Counted from the first letter of the stretch, positions 46,849-56,921 are shown. The stretch: DNA of 64,000 nucleotides from Candidatus Streptomyces philanthi (GCA_018114805.1 CP073042.1:3534001-3598000), one strand, 5' to 3'. Notes: generated by a model not told the origin, from the letters alone. Numbers and translations: made by a program.

Positions 46849-48057
46849 ATGTCACTCCGATGGGTAGTCATCACCGGCCTGGGGCCCGTGTCGAGCATCG
46901 GGATCGGGGCGTCCGCGTACAGCGAGGGGCTGCGCGAAGGCGTCAACGGCGTCTTGCCGATCGCCTGCTTCGACCCCACCGGATTCCTCTACATCATGGC
47001 CGGCGAAGTCCACGCCTTCCGGCCAGAGGACATGGTCCGGCGGCTGTCTGTCGACGAGTGGGGCCGTACCAGCCTCTTCGCGGCGTCCGCGGCCCGCCTC
47101 GCGGTCGCGGACGCCGGGATCGACGAAGACGAACTGGCCGCCTCCCGCGCCGGATCGAGCATGGGCACCACCGGCGAGTCGCAGGTGCTGGAGAAGCGCA
47201 CCGAGGACTCGCTGACCGCCGGCATGGGTGGCCTGGACGCGGGTCTGATCCGCCAGGTCTCCAGCGCCCGGCTGTCCCAGGCGGTCAACCGCGAACTGCG
47301 CCTGACCGGCGACGCCGTGACCCTGTCCACCGCCTGTTCGGTCAGCAACTACGCGCTCGGTTACGCGTACGACCTGATCCGCACCGGCGAGGCGGACTAC
47401 ATGATCGCCGGTGGCGCGGACTCGGTCGGCCGCTGGTCGCACGCCGGGTTCTACCGGCTCGGCGCGCTCACCGAGAAGGCGTGCTCGCCCTTCGACGCCG
47501 ACCGCTCCCGCATCATCACCGGCGAAGGCGGCGCGGCGATGTTCCTGGAGTCGCTGGGGTCGGCCCAGGCGCGCGGCGCGCACATCCACGCCGAGGTGCT
47601 CGGCTACGGGCTCAACTGCGACGCCAACCACATGGTCGCCCCGAACCGGGACAGCATCGCCGAGTGCATGCGCATCGCGCACGCCAACGCGGGCATCAAG
47701 GCCGAAGAGGTCGACTACATCTGCGCCCACGGCACCGGTACGCCGGCCAACGACTTCGTCGAGGCCAGCGCCGTCGTGGACGTCTTCGGCGAGAACCCGC
47801 CGCCGATCAGCTCCACCAAGTCGATGCTCGGCCACACCATGGGCGCGGCCTCCGGGCTCGGGGCGATCGCGTCGGTGCTCGGCATCGCGGGCTTGTTCCT
47901 GCCGCCCACCATCAACTTCAATACCCCGGACCCGGACATGCTCAAGATCGACCCCGTGCCGAACAAGGCACGCGCCGCGGACGTGCGGATCGCGCAGGTC
48001 AACGGCTTCGTGTTCGGTGGAAACAACGTCATCGTGATGCTGGGGAGGCCCGAGTGA
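46849..48057 (+). CDS. Ketosynthase alpha, pair 1 (KS1)
   Basis: An intact 402-residue type II ketosynthase. Catalytic Cys163 is in VTLSTACSVSNYALG, and the two His residues are in CAHGTGTPANDF and SMLGHTMGAASGLG. It elongates the ACP-bound chain with malonyl-ACP as a heterodimer with the CLF that follows. ATG at 46849 lies six bases after the ACP stop; the stop overlaps the CLF start (GTGA). It is one of the few undamaged PKS genes. Within the window it resembles KS3 more than KS2. Confidence 0.93.
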   Translation: MSLRWVVITGLGPVSSIGIGASAYSEGLREGVNGVLPIACFDPTGFLYIMAGEVHAFRPEDMVRRLSVDEWGRTSLFAASAARLAVADAGIDEDELAASRAGSSMGTTGESQVLEKRTEDSLTAGMGGLDAGLIRQVSSARLSQAVNRELRLTGDAVTLSTACSVSNYALGYAYDLIRTGEADYMIAGGADSVGRWSHAGFYRLGALTEKACSPFDADRSRIITGEGGAAMFLESLGSAQARGAHIHAEVLGYGLNCDANHMVAPNRDSIAECMRIAHANAGIKAEEVDYICAHGTGTPANDFVEASAVVDVFGENPPPISSTKSMLGHTMGAASGLGAIASVLGIAGLFLPPTINFNTPDPDMLKIDPVPNKARAADVRIAQVNGFVFGGNNVIVMLGRPE

Positions 48058-49181
48058 GCACAGCGACCGCACCCACCACGGCGCTCGCCGAGCCCGGGAC
48101 CCGGTCCACCGCGCTGGCCATCACCGGCTTCTGTGTGCTCTCCGGCATCGGCCCCGAGGCGCTGGCCGCCGCGCTCGCCGCGCCGGCCGCCCCGGTGGAC
48201 GTCAGCGAGATGTTCGAGGAGGAGCTGCCGCGCGACGACGCGCACGCGCTGGTGGACTTCAAGGTCCGCGACCACCTCGGCCGCAAGGGCACCTCGTTCT
48301 TCGACCGCTCCACCTCGCTGGGCATGGTCCTGCAAGGAGGCGCTGGCCGACAGCGACCTGGAGATCAACGACGATAACCGGGCCCGCATCGGCATCACGC
48401 TCGGCACCACCGCCGGCAGCGCCAAGTCCACCAGCGACTACAGCAAGGACACCTTCGTCCAGGACCGGCCCTACCTGGTCAACCCGCTGCTGTTCCCGAA
48501 CGCGGTGATGAACTGCGCGGCCGGCCAGTCGCGCATCAAGTTCGGCCTGCAGGGCCCCAACGTCACCGTCGCCGGTGGCCCGATGGCCATGCTGAACGTG
48601 CTGCGCTACACCCGCAACCTCATCAACTGGGTTTACGCCGAAGCCCTGTTGGCCGGCGCGGTCGAGGAGTTCAGCCCGCAGGAGTCGTGAGCCGTGCACT
48701 ACGCGCAGTCCGTCTACGGCGGCGACGCGGCACCCGGTGAGGGCGCGGCCGTCTTCGTGGTCGAGAACGCGGAGTCCGTACGGGCCGCCGGGCGTACCCC
48801 GGACGCCGAGGTGCTCTCCGTCGAGGTCGGGGTCTTCGACCCGCCGGGCCCCGACGGCGAGTTCAGTCGCGGCCTGGGCCTGTGCATCAGCCGCGCCCTG
48901 GAGCGCGCCGGCGTCACCGCGGCCGACATCACCACGGTGGCCACCGCCGCCAACGGGATGACGCTGCTCGACGAGGGCCCCAGCGGCTGCGGGTCAAGGA
49001 GGCCACCGGCGAGGCGTTCAGCGCCTCTGGAGCCTTCCAGCTCGCCGCGCTGCTCGCCCGGCACCGGGCGGAGCCCGCGCGGGACGGCGAGCTGTCGCTG
49101 ATCACCACGCGGTCCGCCGAAGGCGCGGCCGGAGCGGCCGTCGTCAGGGGGTGGAGTCGTGCCGGTGGCGATCACGGGTAG
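48054..49181 (+). CDS. Chain-length factor, pair 1 (CLF1), frameshifts and an in-frame stop
   Basis: GTG at 48054. The KS-like fold has no catalytic Cys: the active-site segment is GPNVTVAGGPMAMLNVLRY, with Pro where KS has Cys. The sequence breaks near 48338 (an extra base before KEALADSDLEIN), has a TGA at 48688-48690 where Trp is expected (SPQES*AVHYAQSVYGG), and again near 48990 (one base missing from a C run before RLRVKEATGEAFSAS). CLFs pair with KS and set chain length. It ends at 49181, overlapping the next KS by 23 bases. Confidence 0.8.
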
Positions 49182-50356
49182 CTCCATGGTGAGCTGCCAC
49201 GGCGATCTCGACGCTACGTTCGACGCGCTGCTCGCCGGCCGCAGCGGGGTCTCCCCGCTGCGCGCCGGTGACCCGGCCAAGCTGAACGTCCCCCACGGGT
49301 ACGGCATCGACGACGCCACCGAGCGTGCCTACCGCGACGCGGTCGTGGCGGCCGTCAGCGCGAGCGGCGCCGCCGGCACACCCCCGTACGGCGTCGGCGA
49401 CGACGTGCGACTCTCCGGGCGCTGGCTGGCCCAGGCCGTCGCCGGGGGCGCTTGCCGAGGCCGGCGTGGACCCGGAGACCAGCCGGGTCGCGGTCATCGT
49501 CGGCACCGGGCTGCGCGAGCTGCGCGCCGTCGAGCAGTGGCACGGCGACGACGCCGCGCTGCGGCTCGCCCAGACGCACTTCAACGAGGCCGTGCGGTCG
49601 GTCGCCCCCGGCGTGACCGAGGTGCACACGCTCGCCAACGCGTGCGCCGCCTCCGGCTACGCCCTCGCGCTCGCCGCCGACCTGCTCGAACTCGGCGAGG
49701 CCGACGCGGTCGTGGCCGCCGGCTGCGACACCCTCACGGAGTCGATGCTCACCATGATCGGCCGGGTGGGCACCACCACGGCCGAGACCGTACGCCCCTT
49801 CGACACCGACCGGGACGGCGTGCTGCTCGGCAAGGGCGCCGCCGCCGTCGTCCTCGAACTCCCCTCGGAAAAGACGGCGTTCGGGATCGTGCGGGGCGTG
49901 GGCATCGGCTGCGACGCGTTCCACGAGACGGCCCCCGACCCGGGCGGCGTCCTCGCCACGATGCGCGAGGCCCACAGCCGCGCCGGCATCGAACCCGGCG
50001 ACGTGGACCTGGTCGTCGCGCACGGCACCTCGACCGCGCTGAACGACCCGACCGAGGCCACCGCGCTCTTCGCCGACGTCGCGCCGGCCGACGCGCCCGC
50101 CGTCACCGGCATCAAGGGCGCCATCGGACACACCTCGGGCGGCGCGGCCCTGATGAGCGTGCTCGTCGCCTGCCAGGCCATGCGGCAGGGCACCGTGCCG
50201 CCCGTCACCGGGCTGCGCACCGCGATCCCGGAGGCCGAGAAGCTGGCCCTGGTGATCGGGGAGCCGCTGGCCGCCCGGCCGCGGATCGCGCAGATCAACG
50301 CGTTCGGCTTCGGCGGCGTCAACGCCGTCACGATAGTGGAGGCCGTCGATGCCTGA
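49159..50356 (+). CDS. Ketosynthase alpha, pair 2 (KS2), one frameshift
   Basis: GTG at 49159 (VPVAITGSSMVSCHGDLDAT). One extra G near 49443 shifts the frame within AVAGALAEAGVDPETSRVAV. The active-site Cys, near residue 161, is in LANACAASGYALALAADLLE. The His residues are in VVAHGTSTALNDPTEA and AIGHTSGGAALMSVL. It ends NAFGFGGVNAVTIVEAVDA and overlaps the short CLF gene by eight bases. It differs from KS1 in the active-site neighbourhood (NACAASG against STACSVS), which suggests a different step such as starter elongation or a different chain length. Confidence 0.87.
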
Positions 50357-51255
50357 GACCCGGAACACGACGCCTAGCCAGGCCCGCGCGGCCGACCAGC
50401 CGCTGTCCGTCGCCGGCTGGGCCGTGCACGTGCCGGGGCTGTCCGAGGCCGACCTGCCCGGCTCGCCGGCCGAGCCGGCCTGCGCGCCCGAGGACGCCAA
50501 GGACGTGCTGGGCCGCAAGGGCCTGCTCGGCAAGGAGCCGTCGACGCGGCTCGCGCTGTGTGCCACGCACCGCGCGCTCGGACTGCCCCCGGGCAAGCTG
50601 GCCGAGCCGCTGCCGTACGCGCCGGGCACCGCCATCGTCGTCGCCTCCAACCTCGGCAACGTGGAGACGGTGAGCACGGTCCTGGACGACATGCGCTCGC
50701 GCGGCGGCTCCGTCGTCAGCCTGCTGGACGCCCCCAACGCCTCCAGCAACGTCATCGCGTCCTCGATCGCCATCAGGTACGGCTTCACTGGCCCCAACCT
50801 GGCCGTGTGCTCCGGCGTGACGGCAGGGCTTGACGCCGTGCGGCTGGCTCGGCTGCTGCTGCTCGCCGGGCGCGCCGTCGTCGTCGGCGTCGAACCCGCC
50901 GATCCGGTGGCCCGCGCGCTGGCCGCGCTGCGCCCCGGCGACCCGGGCGAGCTGATCGCCGGAGCCGGCTGCGTGCTGCTCGGCCGGCCTGGCGCCTGGC
51001 CCACCGACACCGGCCTCACCGTCGGCGCGGTGACGCCACATCAGCGACCCGGGCACCGCCGACGGCCAGCCGGCCGTCGGCGAGCTGTACGGGGCGACGG
51101 GCGTGGTCCACCTGGCCGCGGCGGCCGCGAGGCTCGCCGGCGACTCCGACAGTGGCGCCACCACCACCGTGCGCTGCGGCGACGCGGACGACGCCTGGCT
51201 GACCGTGGACGTCACCCGCGCCGGGGCCCGGCGGGAAGCGGGGGCCGCGGCATGA
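50349..51255 (+). CDS. Short chain-length-factor-like protein, pair 2 (CLF2), frameshifted
   Basis: ATG at 50349 inside the end of KS2. Only about 300 residues: ketosynthase-like N-terminus (DQPLSVAGWAVHVPGLSEAD) and the active-site helix GFTGPNLAVCSGVTAGLDAV. Aligned with KS enzymes, the nucleophile position is Val and the Cys lies three residues before it, so it should be inactive. One extra base near 51035 shifts the frame; corrected it continues ISDPGTADGQPAVGELYGAT and ends ARREAGAAA with a TGA overlapping the hydrolase ATG. The C-terminal KS lobe is reduced, as in some short KS-like proteins of aryl polyene and polyene systems. Confidence 0.72.
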
Positions 51256-52101
51256 CCGTGGTGGACGGCTGGACGCTGGTCCCGACCGAGGGACCCGTGC
51301 AGGTGTGGCGGGGCCCCGGGAGCGGTCCGCCGATCGTCGCCGCGCACGGCATGGAGGACGGCTGGAAGAGCTGGCGCACCGTGCTCGGCGCGCTGCCCGG
51401 CTACACCCCGTACTCGCTGCACCTGCCCTGGTGCGGCGGCACCGACTACGCGTGGACCGCCGAGGGCGGCCCGGCCGACTGGCTGCGGCGCGCCCTGGCG
51501 CTGCTGCCCGAGCGTCCCCGCGCGCTGCTCGGCCACTCCCTCGGCGCCAACGCCATCCTGGCCCACCTCGCCGACCTGCCCCAACAGGCCGGCGAGGGCG
51601 GCCAGCGGGCCGAGCTGGACGCCGTGGTGCTGGTCGCGCCGTTCTACCGGCCGGCCGGGTTCCCACTGAGCGACCAGTTGCGGACGCGCTCGGTGGCCGC
51701 GCTGCGCCGCGTGCTGGTGGAGGGGCTACGGGTCTCGCTCGGCCCGCGCGCCGCCCGGATGGACCGCGAGGTGCTGGCCCTGATGGAGGGCAAGCTCCTG
51801 GAGCGGGCCGTGCCCAGCGCGTTCCCCGTCTTCTACGAGGCGTTCGAGGAGTCCGGCCGCCTCGACCTGTCCCGCGTCACGGTGCCCACGCTGATCTACG
51901 TCGGGCCCGGCGACGAGGGGCTGACGCCGATGCGCGCGCGGGCCCTGGCCGACGCCGTGCCGGCCGCGACGCTGCGCAGCCGACCCGGCTACGGCCACTT
52001 CTGCCACATCGACCGGGCCGAGGAGATGACCGCGGGGGTCGCCGACTTCCTCCGCGACCCCCGGTCCGCCGCCGATTCATCCGAAGGAGGAACAACCGTG
52101 A
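51252..52101 (+). CDS. Alpha/beta hydrolase 1 (thioesterase-like)
   Basis: ATG at 51252, coupled to CLF2. Oxyanion-region PPIVAAHGMEDGWKSWRTVL, nucleophile elbow ALLGHSLGANAILAHLADLP, late Asp in LIYVGPGDEGLTPM and His in GYGHFCHIDRAEEM. It probably releases or edits acyl chains from ACP. As read, no stop separates it from the next gene, and the frame runs into TTVTELLDGQ. A nearby ribosome site (AAGGAGG) and GTG at 52098, and a TGA at 52099-52101 in another frame, show that a base is probably wrong near the 3' end. A paralogue follows CLF3. Confidence 0.8.
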
Positions 52102-53049
52102 CTGAACTGCTCGACGGGCAGCCGACCAGCTACGTCGGCCAGCCCCGCTACGAGGGCGCCAACATCCGCACCTGGATCGGGTTCAAGCACTTCATGTACC
52201 TGGTCGAGGAGGGGGTGCTGCAGTACTTCCGCGGTCGCGGCGTGGGCGCCCGCGACATCTACCACCGCTACGGCCTGGGCCTGGAGATCGTCGACTCCTC
52301 CGTGCAGTTGCCGGTGGCCCTGGAGGCCGAGGAGCAGGTGTACGCCACCGTCGTCTCCGGCAAGCCGAAGCCGGGACAGGGCGCGCCGTTCAACGTGTCG
52401 CTCACTGTCGAGCGCGAGGGCGAGACCGTCACCGTCCTTCAAGGGCAAGGTCCAGGTCGCCCTGGTCGCCGTCAAGGACGGTTCGGGCTCCGAGCCGGTG
52501 CCGGCCATCCTGGAGCCGTACGTGGTGCCGGACGTGGCCGCGCTGACCAACTCGGCCAAGGCCACGCTGGAGATCCCCGCCGGGAGCACCGTCGCCGACG
52601 TGCTCGCCCCCGAGGGCTCCGGCGCCTACCCGTGGGACTGGCGCGCGCCCTACTACTACTGCCACTTCTCCGACCGGCTCCAGCACTCCGCGTACATTCG
52701 CACGATGGAGGAGGTCGTGGACCGCTTCCTGGCCGACCGCGGGCTGGCCGTCGGCAAGCTGCTCGACGAGCGCGGCTGGATTCCGGTGGTCTCCCGGGCC
52801 CGGGTGCAGATGCTCTCGGACATCTACATGGAGGAGACGGTGCACACCGTCTTCAAGGTCGAGGACATCCTCAAGGACACCATGTACACCGCGCGCATGG
52901 ACTGCTACGTGCGCCGCGGCGACACCCTGGAGCGCGCCGCCACCGGCACGATCATGCACGGGTACGCCATCAGCCGGGGCGAGCAGGCCGGCACGGTCGC
53001 CGTGCTGGACGAGGCCACCCAGGCGACGCTGCTCGGGGGTGCCGCGTGA
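52098..53049 (+). CDS. Double-hotdog protein (thioesterase/dehydratase-like), one frameshift
   Basis: GTG at 52098 with AAGGAGG upstream. The first hotdog has IRTWIGFKHFMYLVEEGVLQ and AEEQVYATVVSGKPKPGQG. An extra base near 52437 precedes FKGKVQVALVAVKDG. The second hotdog has YYYCHFSDRLQHSAYIRTME, EVVDRFLADRGLAVGKLLDE and SRARVQMLSDIYMEETVH. The two domains resemble 4HBT/FLK-like thioesterases, and each central helix is present. It may act on the enzyme-bound polyene as a third dehydratase or an editing thioesterase. The stop overlaps the isomerase start. Confidence 0.72.
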
Positions 53050-53687
53050 GGAAGCCGCCGCGCCTGTACTTCTCCCTGCGCTCGCCGTTCAGTTGGATGG
53101 CGGTGCGCCAGTTGGAGGAGCGCGTCCCGAACGCCCAGGACCTCATCGAGTACATCCCGTTCTTCGAGCCCGACGCGATCAGCAGCAAGGCGCTTGAGGA
53201 GCAGGGCGGCGGGTTCCACTACGTGGCCATGAGCAAGGCCAAGCACCTGTACATCCTCAACGACACCAAGCGCCTGTCGCAGAAGTACGGGTACCCGATG
53301 AAGTGGCCGATCGACAAGGGCGACGAGTGGTGGGAGCTGCCGCACCTGGCCTGGATCAAGGCCAAGGAGCTGGGCGTGCACCGCGCGTACTACACCGCCG
53401 CGATGGCCGCCCGCTGGGAGCGCGGCGAGGACATCTGCGACCGCGACACGCTGCGCCGGGTGTGTGTCGAGGCCGGGCTGGACGCCGAGGCCCTGGTGAA
53501 CGCGCCCGAGGAGGCGCACATCCGCGAGGCGGGCGTGCAGGCCCTGACGCGCGTGTACGAGGACGACGTCTTCGGCGTCCCGTACTTCAAGGTCGGCCGG
53601 CACCGCTTCTGGGGCCTGGACCGGCTGGACGACTTCGTGACCACGCTGGAAGAGGCGCTGGCCACCGCCGTGAGCAAGGCCGCGTGA
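53046..53687 (+). CDS. DsbA-fold isomerase (2-hydroxychromene-2-carboxylate isomerase-like)
   Basis: An intact 213-residue thioredoxin-fold protein. GTG at 53046 (VRKPPRLYFSLRSPFSWMAV). The N-terminal SLRSPFSW replaces the CxxC of true DsbA with Ser-Pro-Phe, as in HCCA isomerases and kappa-class glutathione transferases. It continues KLSQKYGYPMKWP-like and ends FGVPYFKVGRHRFWGLDRLD, the cis-Pro and substrate loop. Such proteins occur in cinnamoyl-lipid type II PKS clusters, where E/Z isomerisation of the polyene precedes ring closure. That role is inferred here. Confidence 0.85.
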   Translation: MRKPPRLYFSLRSPFSWMAVRQLEERVPNAQDLIEYIPFFEPDAISSKALEEQGGGFHYVAMSKAKHLYILNDTKRLSQKYGYPMKWPIDKGDEWWELPHLAWIKAKELGVHRAYYTAAMAARWERGEDICDRDTLRRVCVEAGLDAEALVNAPEEAHIREAGVQALTRVYEDDVFGVPYFKVGRHRFWGLDRLDDFVTTLEEALATAVSKAA

Positions 53688-53701
53688 AGGAGAGCTGAAC
53701 G

Positions 53702-53847
53702 ATGACCGCAGTCGCCACTGAGACCCAGACCGAGAGCTACCCGCTGGTCGACGCCGAGTGAGCCCCGACCCGCTGGCCGACATCCCCGCCGACCTGATCG
53801 AGCGGCACGGCTCCATGGACCACGACACCGCGGGCGGCTGCGGCTGA
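53702..53847 (+). CDS. Tiny unrecognised peptide gene(s) with GGCG tail
   Basis: A strong ribosome site (AAGGAGAG) precedes an ATG at 53702. The frame encodes MTAVATETQTESYPLVDAE and stops (TGA 53759-53761). A second frame starts with a GTG at 53758, overlapping as GTGA, and encodes SPDPLADIPADLIERHGSMD followed by HDTAGGCG, ending at 53847. Either two coupled mini-genes or one 48-residue peptide with a single-base error. The acidic leader-like part and Cys in a Gly-rich C-terminus resemble a small modified-peptide precursor or a cluster-specific adaptor. No family recognised. Confidence 0.45.
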
Positions 53848-53888
53848 CGCCGCTTCGCCCCGACCGCACGGACGAGAGGACGAGAACA

Positions 53889-54641
53889 GTGACCGAGACC
53901 GACACCCAGCGCCCCATGGCGATCGTCACGGGCGGCTCGCGCGGCATCGGCCGCGCCTGCGCCGTCCAGTTGGCGACCGACGGCTACGACGTCGCGTTCT
54001 GCTATCGCAGCGGGAACGACGCCGCGGCCGAGACCGAGAAGCTCATCCGCGAACAGGGTGCGCAGGTCTACCACGCGCCCTGCGACGTGGCCGACTACGC
54101 CGCGGTGCAGGCGTTCATCAAGGACGCCAAGGCGGCGCTCGGCCCGGTCAGCGTTCTCGTCAACTCGGCCGGCATCGTGAAGGACAACCCGATGGTCCTC
54201 ATGCCGCACGAGGACTGGCAGGCCGTCATCGACACCAACCTGAACGGCACGTTCAACTTCTGCCGCTCGGTCGTCTTCGACTTCATGAAGCGCAAGGAGG
54301 GCGTCATCGTCAACATGTCTTCCATCTCCGGCGTCTACGGCCACGCCACCCAGTCCAACTACTCCGCCTCCAATGCCGGCATCCAGGGCATGAGCGCCTC
54401 GCTGGCCAAGGAGGTCGCCGTGTACGGCATCCGGGTCAACGTGGTCGCGCCCGGCTTCATCTAGACCGGCATGACCGAGGCGCTGCCGGAGAAGATCCGC
54501 GCCGAGGCCCTCAAGTCCATCCCGATGAAGCGCTACGGCGGCGCCGACGAGGTCGCCTACCTGGTGTCCTTCCTCGTCTCCGACCGGGCGAAGTACATCA
54601 CCGGCGAGGTCATCGAGGTCGACGGCGGAGTGTCGCTGTGA
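53889..54641 (+). CDS. 3-ketoacyl-ACP reductase (KR) with two disabling changes
   Basis: FabG-type SDR. GTG at 53889. NADP loop AIVTGGSRGIGRACAVQLAT, NNAG-equivalent LVNSAGIVKDNPMV, catalytic Ser in VNMSSISGVYGH. The catalytic segment reads NYSASNAGIQGMSASLAKEV, so Lys of YxxxK is Asn162. A TAG at 54462-54464 interrupts APGFI*TGMTEALPEKIRAE where Glu is expected. Downstream KSIPMKRYGGADEVAYLVSF and the end VDGGVSL at 54641 are normal. Both differences are single G-to-T changes. The cluster shows no second KR in this window, so either the assembly is wrong or reduction depends on another reductase. Confidence 0.87.
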
Positions 54642-55150
54642 CCGTCACCCAGCGGGCCGGGGGCGGCACCACCACCCCTGCCGGGCCGGCCTTCACGCCG
54701 GTCACCGGCAGGCTGCGGGCCACGCCCATCGACCCGGTGGACGAGGTCGCGGTGGTCTCCGAGACGGAGGTCGTCGTCCGCAAGACCGTGCGCGAGGACG
54801 ACCCGTACCTGGAGGGCCACTACCCCGAGTTCACCGTCTACCCGGGCGCCTTCATCATCGAGTCCGTCTTCGACGCGGTGCTGCGCCTGGTGCGCGCCCA
54901 CCGCGGCGAGCGGACCTTCGTCGAGCCGGCCGAGATCTCCTCGGTGCGGTTCACCACTGCCCTGCGCCCCGGCGACACCCTCCAGGTGCGCTGCGTGTGC
55001 CAGGCGTCGGATGACGAGACCAGCGGGAACGGCGCCGATCTCCTGCGCGTCGTCGCGCACTGCACCAACGGGGAGGCCAAGGCGGCACTCGTCAAGATGG
55101 CGTTCCGCGTGCTTCCCACCGAGGAACCGACCGGATCGGGCGCCGCCTGA
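54638..55150 (+). CDS. Hotdog-fold dehydratase, His subunit (DH-A2)
   Basis: GTG at 54638 overlapping the KR stop. A 170-residue FabZ-like protein with LRATPIDPVDEVAVVSETEV, the catalytic YLEGHYPEFTVYPGAFIIES (His and Glu both kept) and EISSVRFTTALRPGDTLQVR. It corresponds to DH-A1 and precedes a partner that lacks the His, mirroring the first pair. Together they would form a second dehydratase, perhaps for later or longer intermediates. It ends 52 bases before the next gene. Confidence 0.82.
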   Translation: MTVTQRAGGGTTTPAGPAFTPVTGRLRATPIDPVDEVAVVSETEVVVRKTVREDDPYLEGHYPEFTVYPGAFIIESVFDAVLRLVRAHRGERTFVEPAEISSVRFTTALRPGDTLQVRCVCQASDDETSGNGADLLRVVAHCTNGEAKAALVKMAFRVLPTEEPTGSGAA

Positions 55151-55202
55151 CCGGCCACCGCCGGCCCACCGGCCGCCAGGCCACCCAACGTACGGGGACT
55201 TC

Positions 55203-55679
55203 ATGATCGACTACGCCGAGCTGCGCGAACTGATACCGCACGCCCACCCGATCCTGCTCGTGGACAAGGTGCTCGACATCTCACCCCCGGACCGGATCAC
55301 CACCGCGAAGACCGTGACCGGCAGCGAGCCGTGCTACGCGGGCATCGCCCCCGGGGCACCCACCCGCGCCTTTGCCTACCCGCCCGCGCTCCTCATGGAG
55401 TCCTGGGGCCAGGGCGGCGCGCTCCTGTGGATGCGGCACGTGAGGTCCCAGGCGCGCGAGCGCAACGGCGGGCTGATCCTGGCCGCCGCCCGGGACATGG
55501 AGTTCCGCCGCCCCGTTTACCCGGGGGACACACTCCGCCACGAGGTGCGCATCGACCAGTTCGTCGGCGACAACGTGATCATGAGCGGCGAGAGCTACGT
55601 GGACGACGAGCTGGTCTCAAAGGTCGACTACGCCATCCCCGTCATGCGCCCGTCCGACGAACTGACCTGGGCCTCCTGA
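55203..55679 (+). CDS. Hotdog-fold dehydratase partner without catalytic His (DH-B2)
   Basis: ATG at 55203 with GGGGA upstream. ELIPHAHPILLVDKVLDISP resembles FabZ. The catalytic His region is GIAPGAPTRAFAYPPALLME, with no GHFP but the Glu retained in MESWGQGG. It forms the partner of DH-A2 and is a paralogue of DH-B1. The C-terminus is VMRPSDELTWAS, similar to MRPSSVL in DH-B1. The stop shares one base with the start of KS3 (TGATG), so the pair and KS3 are coupled. Confidence 0.82.
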   Translation: MIDYAELRELIPHAHPILLVDKVLDISPPDRITTAKTVTGSEPCYAGIAPGAPTRAFAYPPALLMESWGQGGALLWMRHVRSQARERNGGLILAAARDMEFRRPVYPGDTLRHEVRIDQFVGDNVIMSGESYVDDELVSKVDYAIPVMRPSDELTWAS

Positions 55680-56921
55680 TGACCAACGACGTCGTCATCA
55701 CCGGACTGGGGGTCGTCTCGCCGCTCGGCAACGACCCGGGGGAGTACTGGGAGCGGCTGCTGCGCGGCGAGGTCCCGGTGCGTCCGCTCGCCGCGCCCGG
55801 CACCGCCGTCGACGGCACCCACACCTACCCCGGTCACCGACGCCCCGCGCCCGGCCCCGCACCCCGGTGACGAGCCGGGCCGGGCCAGCGGCTTCGCGCT
55901 GGCCGCCGCCGGCGACGCGCTGCGCGACGCCGGCCTCGCGGACGCCGGGCCCGCGGTCTTCGACGGCGTCGGCATGGTCGTGGGCACCGGCAACGGCGAC
56001 AGCGACCTGCGCGAGGCCGAGCGCGACGGCCGCCGCGAGCTGACCGGCCTCCAGTGGTACCCGTACGACACCCAGGGCCTGCTCGCCGAGCGGCTCGCGC
56101 TGCAGGGCCCGGGCCTGACCGTCTCCACCGCCTGCGCGGCCGGCGCCTACGCGGTGGCCATGGGCGCCGAGATGATCCGTGCCGGCGAGGCCGAGGTGGT
56201 CCTCGTCGGCGGCACCGAGGCCGTCTCGCGGCCCGCCGTCGGCGCGTTCCTGCGCCTGGGCTCCGCCGAGCCCGGCCCCTGCCGCCCCCTCGACACCGAC
56301 CGGGCCGGCACCGTGTACGGGGAGGGCGCCGCCTTCCTCGTCCTGGAGTCGGCCGCCCACGCGCGCGGCCGGGGCGCCAGCCCGTACGCCCGGGTGCTCG
56401 ACTCCGGGTGGAGCTGCGACGCCTTCCACGAGACCGCGCCCGACCCCGAGGGCACCCAGGCGCTGCACCGCTCCGGGCTCGGCCGGGGCGACGTCGGCGC
56501 GGTGCTTTGCCACGGCACCGGAACGCCGGCCAACGACGCGGTGGAGAGCCGCACCACCGCCGCCCTGCTCGGCCCGCGCACGCCCGAGGTGCCGGTGACG
56601 GCCATCAAGGCGTCGCTCGCCCACAGCGGCGCCGCCGGCGCGTTCTCCTGCCTGACCGCCGCCCTGGTGCTGCGGGACGGCGCGGTGCCGCCGGTCGGCA
56701 CCCTGCGCGAGCTGGACCCCGCCTGCGAGCTGCGGGTGGTCCGCGAGGCCCCGCAGGCCAGCGCCGGCAGCGCGGTCCTCGTCAACGCGTACGCGTTCGG
56801 CGGCAACAACATCTCCGTGGCCATCGCGGCCCTGGAACCCGACGCGACCACCACGACCGAGACCCACGGGTGGGCCGCCAGGCCCGGTCGCTCCGTGTCC
56901 CCACGGGAGGGAGCAGCGTGA
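55679..56921 (+). CDS. Ketosynthase alpha, pair 3 (KS3), one frameshift
   Basis: ATG at 55679 (MTNDVVITGLGVVSPLGNDP). An extra C near 55830 shifts the frame within THTYPVTDAPRPA. The active-site Cys, near residue 152, is in GLTVSTACAAGAYAVAMGAE. His residues are in LCHGTGTPANDAVESR and IKASLAHSGAAGAFS, where the usual GH is AH. It elongates the chain with CLF3. The stop overlaps the CLF3 start (GTGA). Closest in the window to KS1 in the STAC active-site context. Confidence 0.87.

Noticed and set aside
50349..53687. A single 1112-residue fusion protein (CLF, hydrolase, hotdog, isomerase)
   Set aside because: Internal ribosome sites, overlapping start/stop codons and out-of-frame segments show four separate genes joined by indels.
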